A DNA stretch of 64,000 nucleotides, taken from Solenopsis invicta (taxonomy: Eukaryota > Arthropoda > Insecta > Hymenoptera > Formicidae). A program made the translations under genes and the position numbers. The notes under the pieces are model-generated. The model searched no databases, had not been told where the DNA came from, and was given only the letters and a program-made list of their open reading frames with translations. The DNA is taken from the NCBI RefSeq assembly GCF_016802725.1, contig NC_052679.1:3038001-3102000 (forward strand). The letters run 5' to 3'. Positions 1 to 12,258 of the stretch are shown one piece after another. How positions within the stretch are numbered: the stretch's first letter is position 1; each line of letters opens with the position of its first letter.

Positions 1-25
1 AAACGTAGTCGTCAATAGCAGAAAG

Positions 26-1900
26 ATGTTGATAAAAGTGAAGGTAATTATGCTGATCGCGACCGTTTGCGCCTCTAACAGAGATTCACGCCGGCAATTG
101 TAATACCGATTTTAATTGCGTTTCAGACCCTCACGGGGAAGGAGGCAAGTATCCCGAAGTCACAGACAGGTTTTACAAAGATCAATTGACGAACGTGATC
201 AGGATACAAAGTAGTTTTCCTATTGGTAAAAGGCTTCGAAGGAAACGACCTGACACTTCAGCCCATTTTGAAAACGTTGATTGTAGCCTGAGAATTCAAA
301 CTCTAGATTTAAAATATTTGAAAATTTGTAAAGCTTATATGTTGCTACACGAAAACGGATAGAATCAAAGTTGTCCTTTTTGCCACATTGAGGCAACCTT
401 TTTTTGTATTAGTCAAAAAGCAAGTTACATGTAAATTGGAAAGTTACACTTCTGTTTTTTTTATGTTTCCTTAATTATAATACGCTAGTTTTCGTGTAAA
501 CGTTTTATTCATTAATTTAATATTGATTGATAAGTGAAAATGTCTATTCATACAGTCTTTGGTTACTATAAATGTGTATTATACAATTGTTTCAGATTGA
601 AATAGATATAGAACCTACAGACAAAGTAGAAAGAATTAAAGAGAGGGTAGAAGAGAAGGAGGGAATACCACCGCAGCAACAACGATTAATATTTTCTGGC
701 AAACAGATGTACGTATAAATATTATTTTGATTTCGTGACTTAGTTATGTCACCATGAAACAAAATTTCTGTGACTTGTGATCGGCGAGGAATTCAATTTG
801 TGATCCTGGATCTGCTGTATTAATGTCTATTTCTACTAATGTAGATTAATTTTAAAGATAAAAGTTTGTTACATTGAGATCAAAATTACTGGAGTTAAAC
901 GTAGAACGCGAAAAAGTTTGCCTATTTTTGGAAATTAAAACAAACCGCTGCATATATTTTTTACGCTTTTACATTATATCTACTTTTATATATTTAGTAA
1001 GTATTGACAAATTTTGATATAATTAAATGTTTATTAGTTTATGTTATATAAATTTAAAAACAAACACATTTTTCAAGTCAACTAACATGATTTCTCACAA
1101 CCTACTGAGATTGTTGATTTTTTCATATATGTAAAATATATATGTCTGTTTATTGCATAAACTAGGATTATTCTGTCTAAATTTTTTTTCACAAATGTTA
1201 AATTCAATTGATCCTGTTAAAAAGGATTGATACTTGTTCTTTAAAGCGCCATTTTAATAATTTGTCATATTTTTTATTTATCGTCGCTTGTGCTATAAAC
1301 AGACACGTATACGTAAAAGTTGAAGTCGGATAGTAGCTGTACTACATAGGTATATCCAAGTAGATATATAAAAGTATAAAAAAAATATATGCAATATTTT
1401 TAAATATTTTTTTAATTGCTTTAAAGAAATTTAAAAAAATTCAGGAATTAACTAATTTATTAATTTTTTCGTGGCGCGTTTATTTTCACGTGAAACTCCT
1501 TGAAACATGGCGTTACGCACAGTGCAACATTACAGGTAACACAATAGTAACGTGTCTCTTTCCTAAAGCCCTTCGACGTACATACTTTGCACTTTCTCAT
1601 GGCACAGATCTTCCTACGAGTCGCAGGTATATACTCCGGGTAGTGATGCACTATGCTCCATTCCTCCATTTGCGTTCCTTTAACAACAATATCCACATTA
1701 TTGAATTATTGAAATCACGACGTGTATGTGTGGCCAATTAATGACAAATATAAAACATTGAAAACAATATGAGGAAATGTTGTATTTTTGTCAGGAACGA
1801 TGAGAAGACGGCGCAAGATTACAAAGTCCAGGGCGGTTCAGTGCTGCATTTGGTGCTCGCGTTGAGAGGAGGCTGCAGATACAACATTCCTCATTTATAA
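26..1900 (+). CDS. Nedd8: NEDD8 ubiquitin-like modifier, complete, 4 coding exons
   Basis: Coding exons are 26-43, 127-144, 596-708 and 1795-1900, 84 codons plus stop. The product begins MLIKVK-TLTGKE and contains the near-invariant segments DIEPTDKVERIKERVEEKEG and LHLVLALRGG. NEDD8 is conjugated to cullins through its C-terminal Gly-Gly, here Gly75-Gly76, after a protease removes the tail. The tail in this copy is CRYNIPHL, unlike the short vertebrate tail; insect tails vary. Exon 2 is only 18 nt, encodes TLTGKE, and ends GAG|gcaagt, so intron 2 (145-595) is a GC-AG intron. Introns 1 and 3 have GT donors; the Met50 codon is split AT|G across intron 3. Intron 3 (709-1794) contains an antisense terminal exon of the neighbouring BTB gene. 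Identity is certain from the protein; exon joins are inferred from splice sites and frame. Confidence 0.96.
127..144 (+). other. Nedd8: 18-nt microexon of Nedd8 with GC donor
   Basis: Preceded by tttcag and followed by gcaagt, this 18-nt piece encodes TLTGKE, exactly the residues missing between the first exon (MLIKVK) and the third (IEIDIEP). The first exon ends in a good donor, AAG|gtaatt, at 44. The GC donor matches the strong GC-AG consensus AG|GCAAGT. Without this exon the conserved beta-turn of the ubiquitin fold would be lost while the frame stayed open. Confidence 0.93.
1460..1677 (-). CDS. BTB locus alternative terminal exon: piggyBac-type zinc ribbon C (inside Nedd8 intron 3)
   Basis: The acceptor ...ttgttgttaaag lies at 1678-1679, and the exon runs to TAA at 1460-1462. 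Its length (218 nt) completes a codon started by one upstream base, the same entry phase as every other terminal exon of the locus. It encodes CKVC-x11-CVTC-NVAL-C-VTP-CF-KEF-H, the Cys-rich zinc-ribbon arrangement known at the C-terminus of piggyBac-family transposases (the DDE_Tnp_1-like zinc-ribbon, PF13842). No DDE transposase core precedes it. An AATAAA (1456-1461) overlaps the stop. It sits wholly inside intron 3 of NEDD8 on the opposite strand. It could instead be a relic of a piggyBac element; the shared phase and two similar exons at 28.3 and 33.3 kb argue for an exon of the BTB gene. Confidence 0.62.
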
Positions 1901-3438
1901 ACGACAGCGAGAGGATATTAAAAAATTGTGAGGGCCGCACAGGAAGAAAAAAAAACAAAAAAAACATGTTTATCATCAAGTATGTGCACTCGAGAAGGAT
2001 AAGCTCTATGTTATTTTCTCTAGAATAACATGGTCATGTGATCTTTACAACCTAAATAAATATTTAATAAAGTAATTTAATCATAACAAGTGCATATTTC
2101 TATTTAAAATAATTTTTCATGTAGGGGAAAAGCATGTATGCATTACTTTTTTTGTTATCTTTCTATTATTTTTGCATTATGCCATATACATCTATTTTAC
2201 AGCATTAAATATGTGAGAGATTTGAATTATTTATTTATGTGGAATAATGCAACATTCAAAATCAATTTTATATTGGGGGGGGGGGGGAGCATTATATTGT
2301 CCAAACTTGGTAAACTATTACATAATTATTTAATATATGATCATAATGATAGATACAAATTATAGCGAGCATATAAATAAAACCTAAGAATCATTAAATT
2401 ATAATCTTTAAAACATCATTAATTTTTCTTCTTCTGAAAAGAGAAACTATCACATTTACAATATAAGAAATTATTTAAGAAAAAGAGATAACCCGACTCG
2501 AATTCTATAGCATTAAATAAAAAACTTCTACGAGTAGCTAAATCCCATCATTTTTAGAATTTATTGTTTATCACTTCGTAAATAATAACTAGCCTCAATT
2601 TATGTAATACTAGGGAGCCTTGTTAAGTCACAAGAATATATGTAACAAAAAAATTAATAACAAGTAATAGCAAATATCTACAATACTAACAAATTACTAT
2701 ACTAACTAATATACTAACAAATTAATGGTTTTAAAATAATTTAAATAATATTATCTATAATTTCAAGAATCATGATTCAAGGAATTGCTAAAATATTGAA
2801 ATTGTGAGATCAATTCGTAAAAATCTTGAATATTGTCAAAAAATGTTAAAATATTAGAATAATATAATTAAGACAAGAATACAAATTAAAATTCTAAGCA
2901 ATATATTTTTCCAAACATTTATCATTTCCTTTCTATTGTCTCTGTCTATATTATGAACATGATCGTTGGCCTAAGAGGGGCCAAAATGCATAAATTAACT
3001 GCAATATGTTTTCAGTCTTTTCGAATGATTATTATAATATTATTCGTCACAAGCAGAATTTACAAACGATTTCTTGTTCTTAAAACGAGAAAAATAAATT
3101 AATGATTGGTGTTTCGCATAAGAATAAGCACTCTTCTCCGTATTTTTTTTTTTCCCCTTAATAAATCGAGACTTATTTTACGATTTATTTAAATCGAAAG
3201 TATAATAATAATATACAAAAAAATTCTGATTATAAATTTTTCTAATAATACAATTTATCGACAGTTTGGGACAAAACTGGACAAAGGACGGGAAGAGAAA
3301 TAAAGCACTTTATTAATTATTTATAGAATCGTCGCCTTAATTCGCTGTTAATACTACACGTTGCAAGGATGCTGCGCGAAGCGTTATAACGTCTCGGTCG
3401 TATCTCGCATCGCGAGGGAATCGGCTTGAACTTCCGGC
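1901..3438. other. AT-rich intergenic/3' region between Nedd8 and the last C2H2 exon
   Basis: After the NEDD8 stop the sequence is AT-rich, with a poly-G run near 2275-2287 and no convincing ORF on either strand. It should hold the NEDD8 3' UTR from the left and the 3' UTR of the C2H2 exon at 3439 from the right. A minus-strand AATAAA lies at 3309-3314, about 125 nt beyond that exon's stop. Confidence 0.5.
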
Positions 3439-3659
3439 TCAGTTTCTGTGGTATCTGCTGTTGTGCGTCGCTCGACTCCACTTGGTCTTAAAGACGCGCT
3501 GGCAGATGTAGCAGTAGACCGCAGAGTTCGAGGAGTCCTCGTGTTTGGACGTGATGTGCCGCAGAAGTGCGTGCTGCGTCGTGAACGTGACACCGCACTT
3601 GTCGCAGTACGTCGTCGTGTGGACGTTCCTGACGTTCACCGTCGGCGCCTTCGACAATT
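3439..3659 (-). CDS. BTB locus alternative terminal exon: paired C2H2 fingers (exon at 3.4 kb)
   Basis: Acceptor atttatag at 3660-3661; the exon enters in phase 1, reading (G)AA TTG TCG, and encodes about 73 residues. Finger 1 is YCDKCGVTFTTQHALLRHITSKH; finger 2 is YCYICQRVF...HNSRYH, ending RN-stop. Two adjacent C2H2 fingers in the last exon are the usual DNA-binding module of Broad, lola and tramtrack isoforms. In this exon the linker between fingers is long (EDSSNSAV) and the second finger ends in the Broad-like form H-x4-H, unlike the other four C2H2 exons here. A minus-strand polyadenylation signal lies at 3309-3314. Confidence 0.85.
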
Positions 3660-5688
3660 CTATAAATGCATTCCTTATTTTACCCTAGGTCTTGGTTCTC
3701 TTGTTCTAAGCTACGTCCGCTGGCTACCGTGAAATACTGTAAACATATCAGACCCGTGATATCGAAATGATCATCTACGAACGAGTCCTCCGCAACTCGC
3801 AGAAGAATAGAGTCCCGGCAAATTAAGTACCGCACGAACAGCAGAATCTTGTTCCTTCGTTAATTTCAAGTGAGCTTTTGGCAAGGGGACAAGTCTAGAT
3901 AGAAAAAAGATCCACGATAATTAATGCGAGAAAATGGGTAAATTATTTCTTTTTAGTGCTGCGGGAGAGGGCCAAAAATTAAAACAGATTAATAAAAATA
4001 TTTATTTAAAGAGTATATCAATAAAAATTACTGTTTGAAATAGGTATTTTGTATAATAAATATAAAGAGAGAAAATAATATTTAGTATTTATACATATAT
4101 ACATTTACTTGAAATCTTTTTTTTAAAAGAAATATATTTTTAAAACTAGAACAACTAAATTATTTATACATTTTTATCAATACTTTTTTTTAAATTTAAC
4201 AAATAATTTGAATAAATTATTTAAGAAGGCCAATAACGTCATTTCTTGAAATTAAATAAATATAATTTTTATTTTTCTCAGAGATATATATGTTCACTTC
4301 AATTTAAAAAACCAAATTAAAGAAACAATTTTATCAATTTAAACATAACTTTTCTCTAAGTGATATATCATGGATAAATAAGTTTTCTTTATTTTTTATT
4401 CTTTTTTTAAGAGTACAAAATAGAAAATAAAAAAAAGCAGCACACATTTCACAGATAAACGTAACTCACTTTTTAAAATAATAAATACACTTGTTATTAA
4501 GTAGTTAGATAGCTATACTAGGTAATTATTTTAGCTTATTTTCTGTTTTGTATTCTTAATAAAAAATAGGAAATAGTAAATAAACGATGGAAAATAGAGA
4601 AAATTTATTTATCCATAACGAAAATATAAAATAAATATCTTATTTCAAGTAAATGTACTCTTCGCTTTTTTATATTTACTACACAAAATATATTACTTAT
4701 AAATATTAATACTTATTTCAAATAGTATTTGTTATAGATATATCCTTAAATTATTATTACTGTTACTATTTTCTATTTCAATTATTTTTTTCAACACTTT
4801 CATCCCCAACGATGTTAAAAATGTTAATATTACATGGTAGTCATGCGATTTGATGGCAATCTCGAAAAAGAATGATGGTCGTACGATATTAATTTATTTC
4901 TTTCAACACATGTTGCAAATAACAATATTGGTTTACACGAAAATTAAATTATATTCCAGTTAATGAAATATCAATTGAATGTATTTCTACATTTTAATCT
5001 CGTTGTGCTCTCCTTTTTCTTATTTGTAACGTTTCGTTCACTCAACGTCGTTCATTCCAATTCATCGTGCAGGTGTCCTAGCAAAATTCGTATTTTTTAA
5101 AATCTGATAATGTAAAATGTGAAGCAATTTCTATTACCTGTTGGCCATAATAAGATTCCGTAAAAGTCCCGGCTGGTCATCATTAGCTTGTCGCCGTTCT
5201 GAATTTACGACAATTCTTTCAATTGCCGTCGAAAGAAATGGCAACGCGATTAAATCATGATCATAAAATGAGTTTATTTATTGAAATAATTAGAATGTAT
5301 AAAATTAATTAAAGTCCAAAGAAAAAAAAATAATGGAAGGATGAAACATTTATTCGTCTTTTCTCTGAAAATGATTAATAGGCATTTCTGAAAATAATCA
5401 ATTTAACGTATTAGGGGCGCAAAGCAATGTTAATTGTCAAGCACTAATTCTCGGTACACGGGTGTCCATCAGAAATTCTTTTATTTACATTACTGCGATA
5501 ACATCTGAAAGCGTAGTCTTACACGATCTTTTAATTAAGTTACAAGCTCACAGTTATGATACCGAACGTAACACGTACCTGAATAGAGAACGCATGTTTT
5601 TTTTCGTGCTACACAGACAATGTCTCACGATATCTACAGTTAATTTCTAAAATCGCTGCAACTTCCGCTGTATTTTCCTTAGAAAGAA

Positions 5689-5839
5689 TTAACCCTTCCG
5701 GGCCGAGACGGATATAATTTTTACTCTGAAATCACTTTTTTGCGATCTTCTTGTTTGAATCCGAAGTTTGAACACTCGGTAGATTCTGTCGACCGGGAGA
5801 TCCGAAATTGTTGGCTGAAACTGCGCCTCGAAGGGTTAA
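5689..5839. mobile_element. TTAA-flanked MITE-like element (5.7 kb)
   Basis: TTAACCCTTCCGGG at the left and CCTCGAAGGGTTAA at the right form short terminal inverted repeats (TTAACCCTTC) with TTAA at both ends, about 150 bp overall and without coding capacity. TTAA target sites are typical of piggyBac and Kolobok elements. The inverted repeat is short, so this is a moderate call. Confidence 0.5.
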
Positions 5840-7226
5840 ACAGCTTTTTCTTGCGACAGCGCGTTCCCGATTTCATAATCGCAACATACAGAATGGCAGC
5901 ATGTTCTATCAACAATTTTTTGGGATCGATAAAGATGAGTACGATACGAACGATCTTTGTAGAAGAGTAAAATTCGCATCCATTCATATAAATCTATTAA
6001 ATTGTATTATATCTTTGTATCGATTTCAATGAAAGTCCGATATTAACATTGCTCGAAAAATTGTTTGTTTTCATGTATTTTTATCGATCCGAGAAACTTA
6101 TGGGTAGAAAATTTTGTATTCTGTACGCTGTACGTATAAGTGTATCCATGTCTAAATATTCTTTATCAATTCTAAATTCTGTAAATTGTTACATCTCTCT
6201 TTCTACGATACACTAATTTCCTGAATCTTTGCATCAAAAACTTCAACTTCGAAAACACGCCCGCGCAGGGCCACGTTTCGGATGTTCCTCACAAGACCGA
6301 AGACATTCCTCCGCATATTCGTTTCTTTCCCTGCGATTTGCGCAAACTGTACCTCACGCTACGCGTGTCCTCGTAATTTTATATACGCTCATCGATCATT
6401 TTATTTTTACCTCCGTTTATCTTCGCACGTCTCGTCTTACCAACAGTATGATGCTTTTCCGCTTCGTTGGTCAAGATTTTCCGTCGAGATTCGTTTGTCT
6501 TGATCCTTTATGTATCTTTTACTCTTCTCGTGCGTTGAAATCTGTACACTTTCTTACTATCGCAATACCGCTATCATCGCGACTTATCTGTTGCAGGGAT
6601 ACTTAAATCTCATTGCACAAAAAGTCTTTTTGATGCTACTTTTATGAGATATGTTCAGAATTTATATACCTTTTAAATTCTTTTATATTATTAAAAAATT
6701 AAAAAAAATATTTACGCCAGGTACATAAAAAATACTGAACCTCTATGAAAAAAATCTTTCTAAAAATGTTTATTAAGACTGTTTAAAAATGAATATTAGA
6801 TCATACAAGTATTAGTCAAATATTTGATTAGACACAAAAGCATTTTATACACAACTTTTATATTTAATTTTGTTTTTATTATTAGCCAGTATTTTTTCTA
6901 TCATAAAGAAAATGTTACTTTACGAAAAAAAAATAAAAGGAAATTAAAACAACCTTCTACATATACAAAATTAATATTTCTATACATGATTGACTTCAAC
7001 TCCAAAAAAGGTATGAAATAAAATTAACAAAATGATTCTTAATAAAAAAAAATAATAAGAAAAAAAGAAAGATTAATTTTGTTGTATTTATATAAAAGCT
7101 TTGGTAATCAATATTTCCAAATAATAAGTTCAAATTAATTTGAACTGAGCTTGAGGATCCCTGATACAGTTTTTTCCACGTACGGCCTTAGATACTTATG
7201 TGTGTTTTTACGCGTGTAGCTTTGTA

Positions 7227-7337
7227 TTAACCCATTAAATGCCAATTGTTATCACGTCGTTCTACAGCGTTTGGTTCAGGACGTAATTACAACTGCGTCC
7301 CGCAGTGCGATTCTCTAAGCGGCAATTAATGAGTTAA
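7227..7337. mobile_element. TTAA-flanked MITE-like element (7.2 kb)
   Basis: Left end TTAACCCATTAAATGCCA and right end GGCAATTAATGAGTTAA are inverted repeats of about 17 bp with two or three mismatches, both starting at TTAA. The element is about 111 bp with no ORF, and resembles the elements at 5.7 and 11.9 kb in its TTAACYC terminus. Confidence 0.5.
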
Positions 7338-8714
7338 ACGAGACATCCGTTCTAGACGCGGACCTTCGTGCTACGATCAACAACTATGATTACGTTCACT
7401 TATACCTACGAGTAAATAGTTAGGTGCACAAGTGCAGTGTCACTCTCGAAAAAACAAAACGAAATGCAAACGAGCGCACACCGTGCGCGTCGTATTCTCG
7501 ATTATTGTACTACTTGCATAATACTCTTGAATGCGCTCGCTTTTAAATATCCTCGCTTACGATATCGCTCCCGTGTATGTAGATTACTTATTTAATAACA
7601 ACAACAACGGTAACGACGACGTCTTATATTCAGATCTGTCTTTGGATATATATTGACGCATTTCGCAGACGGTCATTTCGAAACCAGCGTTTCCCCAAAC
7701 GTTAAACTGCGTATTAATCTCTCAAAGATTATGCGTGCATCGTCGAACAAGTAAAATAACGGCTTAGAAATAATGCGACAATAATATGCGACGTAACAAA
7801 TAAATAAAAAATAAAAATAAAATAAAAACAAATTCAAAATATTTCAATTGCAATCTTCAAAAATTAACACGTGCAATTCTTTTTTCTATGAGATCGTATA
7901 TCTCTATACCTAACAATAAGATTTACATTTCTTGAAATTTACTTTCAGAAATTCTTACACACTGAAGCGTGAACAATAAGATTAATTCTTTTCGGCGGTA
8001 TTGCATTACAATAAGTAAATAAAAAAAAACTAATAAATTAAACGAGATTCTAACTTAATTTTTAACTTATAATTAAATTGTAACACAGATATCAGCGAGT
8101 CTGGTAAATATCTTTAGATTCGCATTTTTGGAACTTTTTGGTTTTTTTTCTTTCTTAAGAGCACGAGATGTAAAATGCGCGCGAGATTTTTCGCGGGGTC
8201 GAGAAACGCTGCTTTCGCGCTTTTTTCCTTTTTTTTATTTTTATACAAAGACAATGTTTACACGAGGCCGGTAACAGAATTAACGGCTACTTTCCGGATG
8301 CTTCGCACCGCTAGATATATTCTTGTCTATGGTAAACATCTGGAGAAGTCAATGCGTAAAATGTAAAACCAGATAATTGTATAAGGCACTGTATCTATGC
8401 TCTGTCTCGACAGCTGAAGCTGAGGCTCGATGTACACGTAAAAGCTCTATCACCGAGAGCTACGAGAGCCCTCGACGCACGTTCAACGTTAAAAAACTTG
8501 TCCAAAATTGTTTTCAATTTGAGTCTACTGTAGAGTAGACTGTCTTGTGTGCGTTCGCAAAATTAGGCTTAACAAAATCATACAAAATCGAGTAAAGCGA
8601 GCTTTTTAGGTATATACCGAGCCCAAGAATCGTTCGCAAAGAAACTTCAGCACGTGGTGTACGTAAACGTGTAAACAGAGTCCGTGTAACGTGTCGGGAG
8701 TTGTGGCTGCAGAA

Positions 8715-8717
8715 AGA

Positions 8718-8767
<50 letters not shown>

Positions 8768-8770
8768 AAG
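8715..8770. repeat. GA/CT microsatellite
   Basis: A nearly pure (GA)n tract with a few interruptions, next to a CpG-rich stretch. GA/CT tracts in insect promoters can bind GAGA-type factors, but nothing else here shows a promoter. Confidence 0.8.
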
Positions 8771-11366
8771 GATTACGACGCTGCGATGTCCTGCGAAGAC
8801 ATGACGGCCGCGAAGAGAGAGAGCTCCCGGGTGCATCGAGGAGTATAAAAAAATAACTTCGATCCGTTATAGAGACCTGTGTGAACGAGCAATAGAGATC
8901 TCGATAATTTAATGTCCCGTATAATAGTGACTAGAATTCTTCAAGATCGCTGATTCTTGTTAATCCGAAGGAGAGGCGACTCTAACTACGGGCTCTACAT
9001 GAAAATATCAGGCCTTTCGCTCTACCCCGAAAAAAATCCTCGAGAACGCAAGAACTTTGCAAGGAAAATCCTTTCGCACAAGAGACTCCTTCGCGTTTCT
9101 CTTACAACGAAGGATCCTTGCAAAAGAACGTTTGATAAATGCTTTCACCTATCGCGCGCGAGGATTTTACTCCGCAGCGTATAGCTATTACTTAATATGC
9201 TTAATTGTACTGAATTCTTCTGCGTGCAAGATCTCCCTTTTAATCCGCGTTCGTGCACCCTCCGATAGAGTCGCCTCCTGCCTTCATCCGCGACGTATAC
9301 GATACTTAGATCCTTAAACACGTATCACTTAATCCTCACTTCTTAACACGCCTAAGGCGCGAATTTACGCGGTCCGCTAATGTATAACACAATCGCCAAC
9401 TGCACACTTAGCAGAAGATAAATACGCGCGTACAGCGAAGCTAGACACATTAATTTTCTCGCGGAAAACGCTTCTAAATCGGGGCCGTTCGGCCGCGCGC
9501 GTGCTGATAAAATTTACCGAGAGGGTGACGCGCGAAGCGTCGCGATCGGCCTCTCGCCGAAATCAAATGTCGAAAAGCGCAACTATCCACTACTTTTCAG
9601 CGAGTCGTGGCACACATACGGAGCGTATCTACGAAAATATACAGCGATACTCCAACGCGACGTTCCACGAGGGAAAGACTCCACGGTAGTGAATAATGAA
9701 CGATCAAAGTATCGCTGTCTATCGGATACGCTCCATATAGTTACGGCGGATGAACAGGCTCGGCGAACTTTAAATTAAATCGGATTGTTTAAATTTAAGA
9801 AACGCTCGCTCGCTCGGTTACTTCCACTCACGAATCTTCCCCCGAAAACCGTCCACTTTCACATTTCATTCACGTGTCTTTCCCGGGACATGAATTTTTA
9901 ACTTGTCCTTCAAGTTCATTCACCCGCCGTTTTCTTTTCCTTCTTTTTCCTTATACTCGTTAAGACATAACGAATACGCCGATGATTCTCGCGGATCTCA
10001 GCGCGTTTAAATGCGTCGTCAACGAAGATGCACAGAGTTTTTGCGCACAGCTATATAAATACTTAGTACTCCAGTAGAAATCCGTTGCATTAAAATTTTC
10101 GACTAAATTAAGACGCACGTTCAGACAAAGCACAATACCACTCATCGAATCGGCTTGCTCTCGTAACAATATCTCGAGTGCCGCTTGAACAATGTAAAAA
10201 TCATTTTAAAAAAACTCCACTTCCAAAATACTTAATTTTTTTTCGAGAGAGGAAGAGGATACAGGACCGAGACGTCCCGCACTCAATCACGATCGCGTTT
10301 CGACCGTGAACCTCCTTTTCTATGTTATCTGGAGAAATGAATGCTGTTTAGCGACAATTGTATCCAATAAAAAAAAAATCAATGTATCGAATTAATAACA
10401 TAACTCCCGAGGAGAGCGCATCCTCCAAGGTTCAATCTTACTCGCTCGCACGCATCGCGAGAAGAAATTAGCAAGCAAAGAGGCGCGTAAATTTTTATCT
10501 GCGAGAGTCTCGTTCTCAAAAAGACTTACATCTCTGAATAATTATGAATATGAATGATCGTCATCTTAACACTAGCGTCAAGCCGCAGTGCTGCTCGCAC
10601 GTTTATCTCTAATCTCGAAAATATAGGTATCTCTTTTTCTCTTATTTTTATTTATAAAAAAGAAATTAATGGATTGGATCTCTACGCGTAAAATGTGAAT
10701 AGTCTAGATTGCGTGCATACAATGTAAACTACGTACGATCAAAGATTCAGATTGTATCAGAAATAGGAAACTGAAATATTCTGTAAAATTTTTTTTAATT
10801 TTTATAATTTGTAATATTATATATTACATTTTATTTAATCGATAAAGTCAAATTAACAATCTCAAAATTTAATTATTTTTTCTCTTTACGTTATCAATTG
10901 TGTAATAACTTTAATGATAATAGCGTGTTATTTGTATTGTCTACGTGAAAAAAATGTATGCAAATATAAACGTAAACACGTAAATGACAATCTACTAGGT
11001 GTAGACAATCCATGTAGTAATCTCGTTTTTAAAATGTGCGGCACAATCCTGAGATCTTAAACTTCAAGTGTCGATGTGGATACCTATCTGTCCTGTCGAT
11101 AGCAATATTAAAATCGATCAAATTTGAATTATTCAGATCGCGATAGAGAAACACAGTATTAAGGTGACGAGATCGATACACACAGAGAGAGAGAGAGAGA
11201 AAGAGAGCGAGCTCTCGCATTGGCAAACGCACAAGGTATCCGCGGCTGGGAGCGGAGCAAGAAGTGATGTCGCTCGAGCGTTCAACAATAATAGTGAAAT
11301 CGTCACGACGAGATCGATATCTATTATCTCAGAGAGAAGGGGCTATAGAGAGAGGGTGCGTGTGAT

Positions 11367-11665
11367 CTACGAGTCCAATTCGCTTAGCAGGTTTCCCCTA
11401 CTCGGGTTGCGCTGCCGCCGCACGATCGTTTTTGTCCAGGGTACTTGGTGTTTCAGGCGCATGTGACGCCGCAAGTCGGTTCTACGACTGAGAGTGGTGT
11501 GGCAGACGATGCAGGTCGTCTGGTTGCGATGCACTTCGAGGTGCTGGGTCAGCGAGGCAAGGTGCCTGTAAACGTTTCCGCAGAGTCGACACGGAAAACG
11601 CCCCGGCCCCGCAACCTTCTGCCAAGTTGCCTCGCCAAAGTTCTTCCGATTGCGTCCCACCCCCC
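11367..11665 (-). CDS. BTB locus alternative terminal exon: paired C2H2 fingers (exon at 11.4 kb)
   Basis: Acceptor tgttgcag at 11666-11667; phase-1 entry reads (G)GG GGG GTG GGA CGC. About 99 residues. Finger 1 is FPCRLCGNVYRHLASLTQHLEVH; finger 2 is TTCIVCHTTLSRRTDLRRHM...H, joined by the short linker RNQ. A basic tail with RRQRNP follows and the exon ends SELDS-stop. The short four-to-five residue linker and CxxC-x12-H-x3-4-H spacing match the exons at 18.3, 23.8 and 29.4 kb, so these four look like products of tandem exon duplication and divergence. DNA binding is inferred from the family. The C-rich run before the exon start would let the acceptor shift by a base; the in-frame choice is given. 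Confidence 0.88.
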
Positions 11666-11907
11666 CTGCAACACATTAACACAGCCACGTGACCCGCCGG
11701 TTCCTCATCATCAATTATCAACGGGATCATGGTCGGTGAGGAGATCACGGGTGGAGGAAAGGGCAGGACGGGGAGATTGAGAGAGGGCAAAGGGGAAGAG
11801 GGGACACGGTGGTGACACGTTAACACAGGCCATCCATTGCGAGGGGATCGTCAGTCGATTACTGGTGAGACTCGGATGACAACATGTGGAGACCTCGGGC
11901 GTGAACT

Positions 11908-11936
11908 TTAACCCTTTATCGCGATTCTAAACGGTA

Positions 11937-11993
<57 letters not shown>

Positions 11994-12258
11994 GATAAGC
12001 CACCACTATCGCGAAATCCATCGTAACGCACCAAAACGTTTCTAAAACTCGACTGCATAAATTACAAAATTATCATCCAATGTTTTGTTACAACAAAAAG
12101 AAATTTCCCGTCAATGATCACAAGTATAATCGCAAATAAATTTCAACATATCAACCGTTAAATAGAGCCACATAAATTTTTATATTTTACCGTGCTCTTC
12201 TCAGTTTACTGGCCTCGTGGGGAATCGGGTGAAATTACTCCCGCAGGTAAAGGGTTAA
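11908..12258. mobile_element. TTAA-flanked element containing a CT microsatellite
   Basis: TTAACCCTTTATCGCG at the left and TACCTGC..GGTAAAGGGTTAA at the right share the inverted terminus TTAACCCTTTA with TTAA at both ends. A (CT)n run of roughly 50 bp lies near its left end (about 11939-11992). About 350 bp, non-coding. It belongs with the other TTAACCC elements in this locus. Confidence 0.5.

Larger units (their letters stand above)
3660..11366. other. Inter-exon stretch of the BTB locus (3.7-11.4 kb)
   Basis: No credible coding exon was found. It holds AT-rich intronic sequence at about 3.9-5.4 kb, two TTAA-flanked MITE-like elements (5689-5839 and 7227-7337), a GA microsatellite (about 8715-8770) and CpG-rich sequence at about 7.2-10.5 kb. 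The CpG-rich part may be the long 3' UTR of the C2H2 exon at 11.4 kb or a regulatory region; sequence alone does not decide. Confidence 0.4.

Noticed and set aside
1460..1696. Reading the ribbon frame at 1.46 kb simply as a dead piggyBac copy
   Set aside because: No inverted ends or transposase core nearby, intact frame, and phase shared with eight other exons; kept as an alternative but not preferred.
11445..11826. Overlapping long frames on both strands
   Set aside because: Shadows of the C2H2 exon at 11367-11665 in GC-rich sequence; only one frame holds Cys/His pairs in register.
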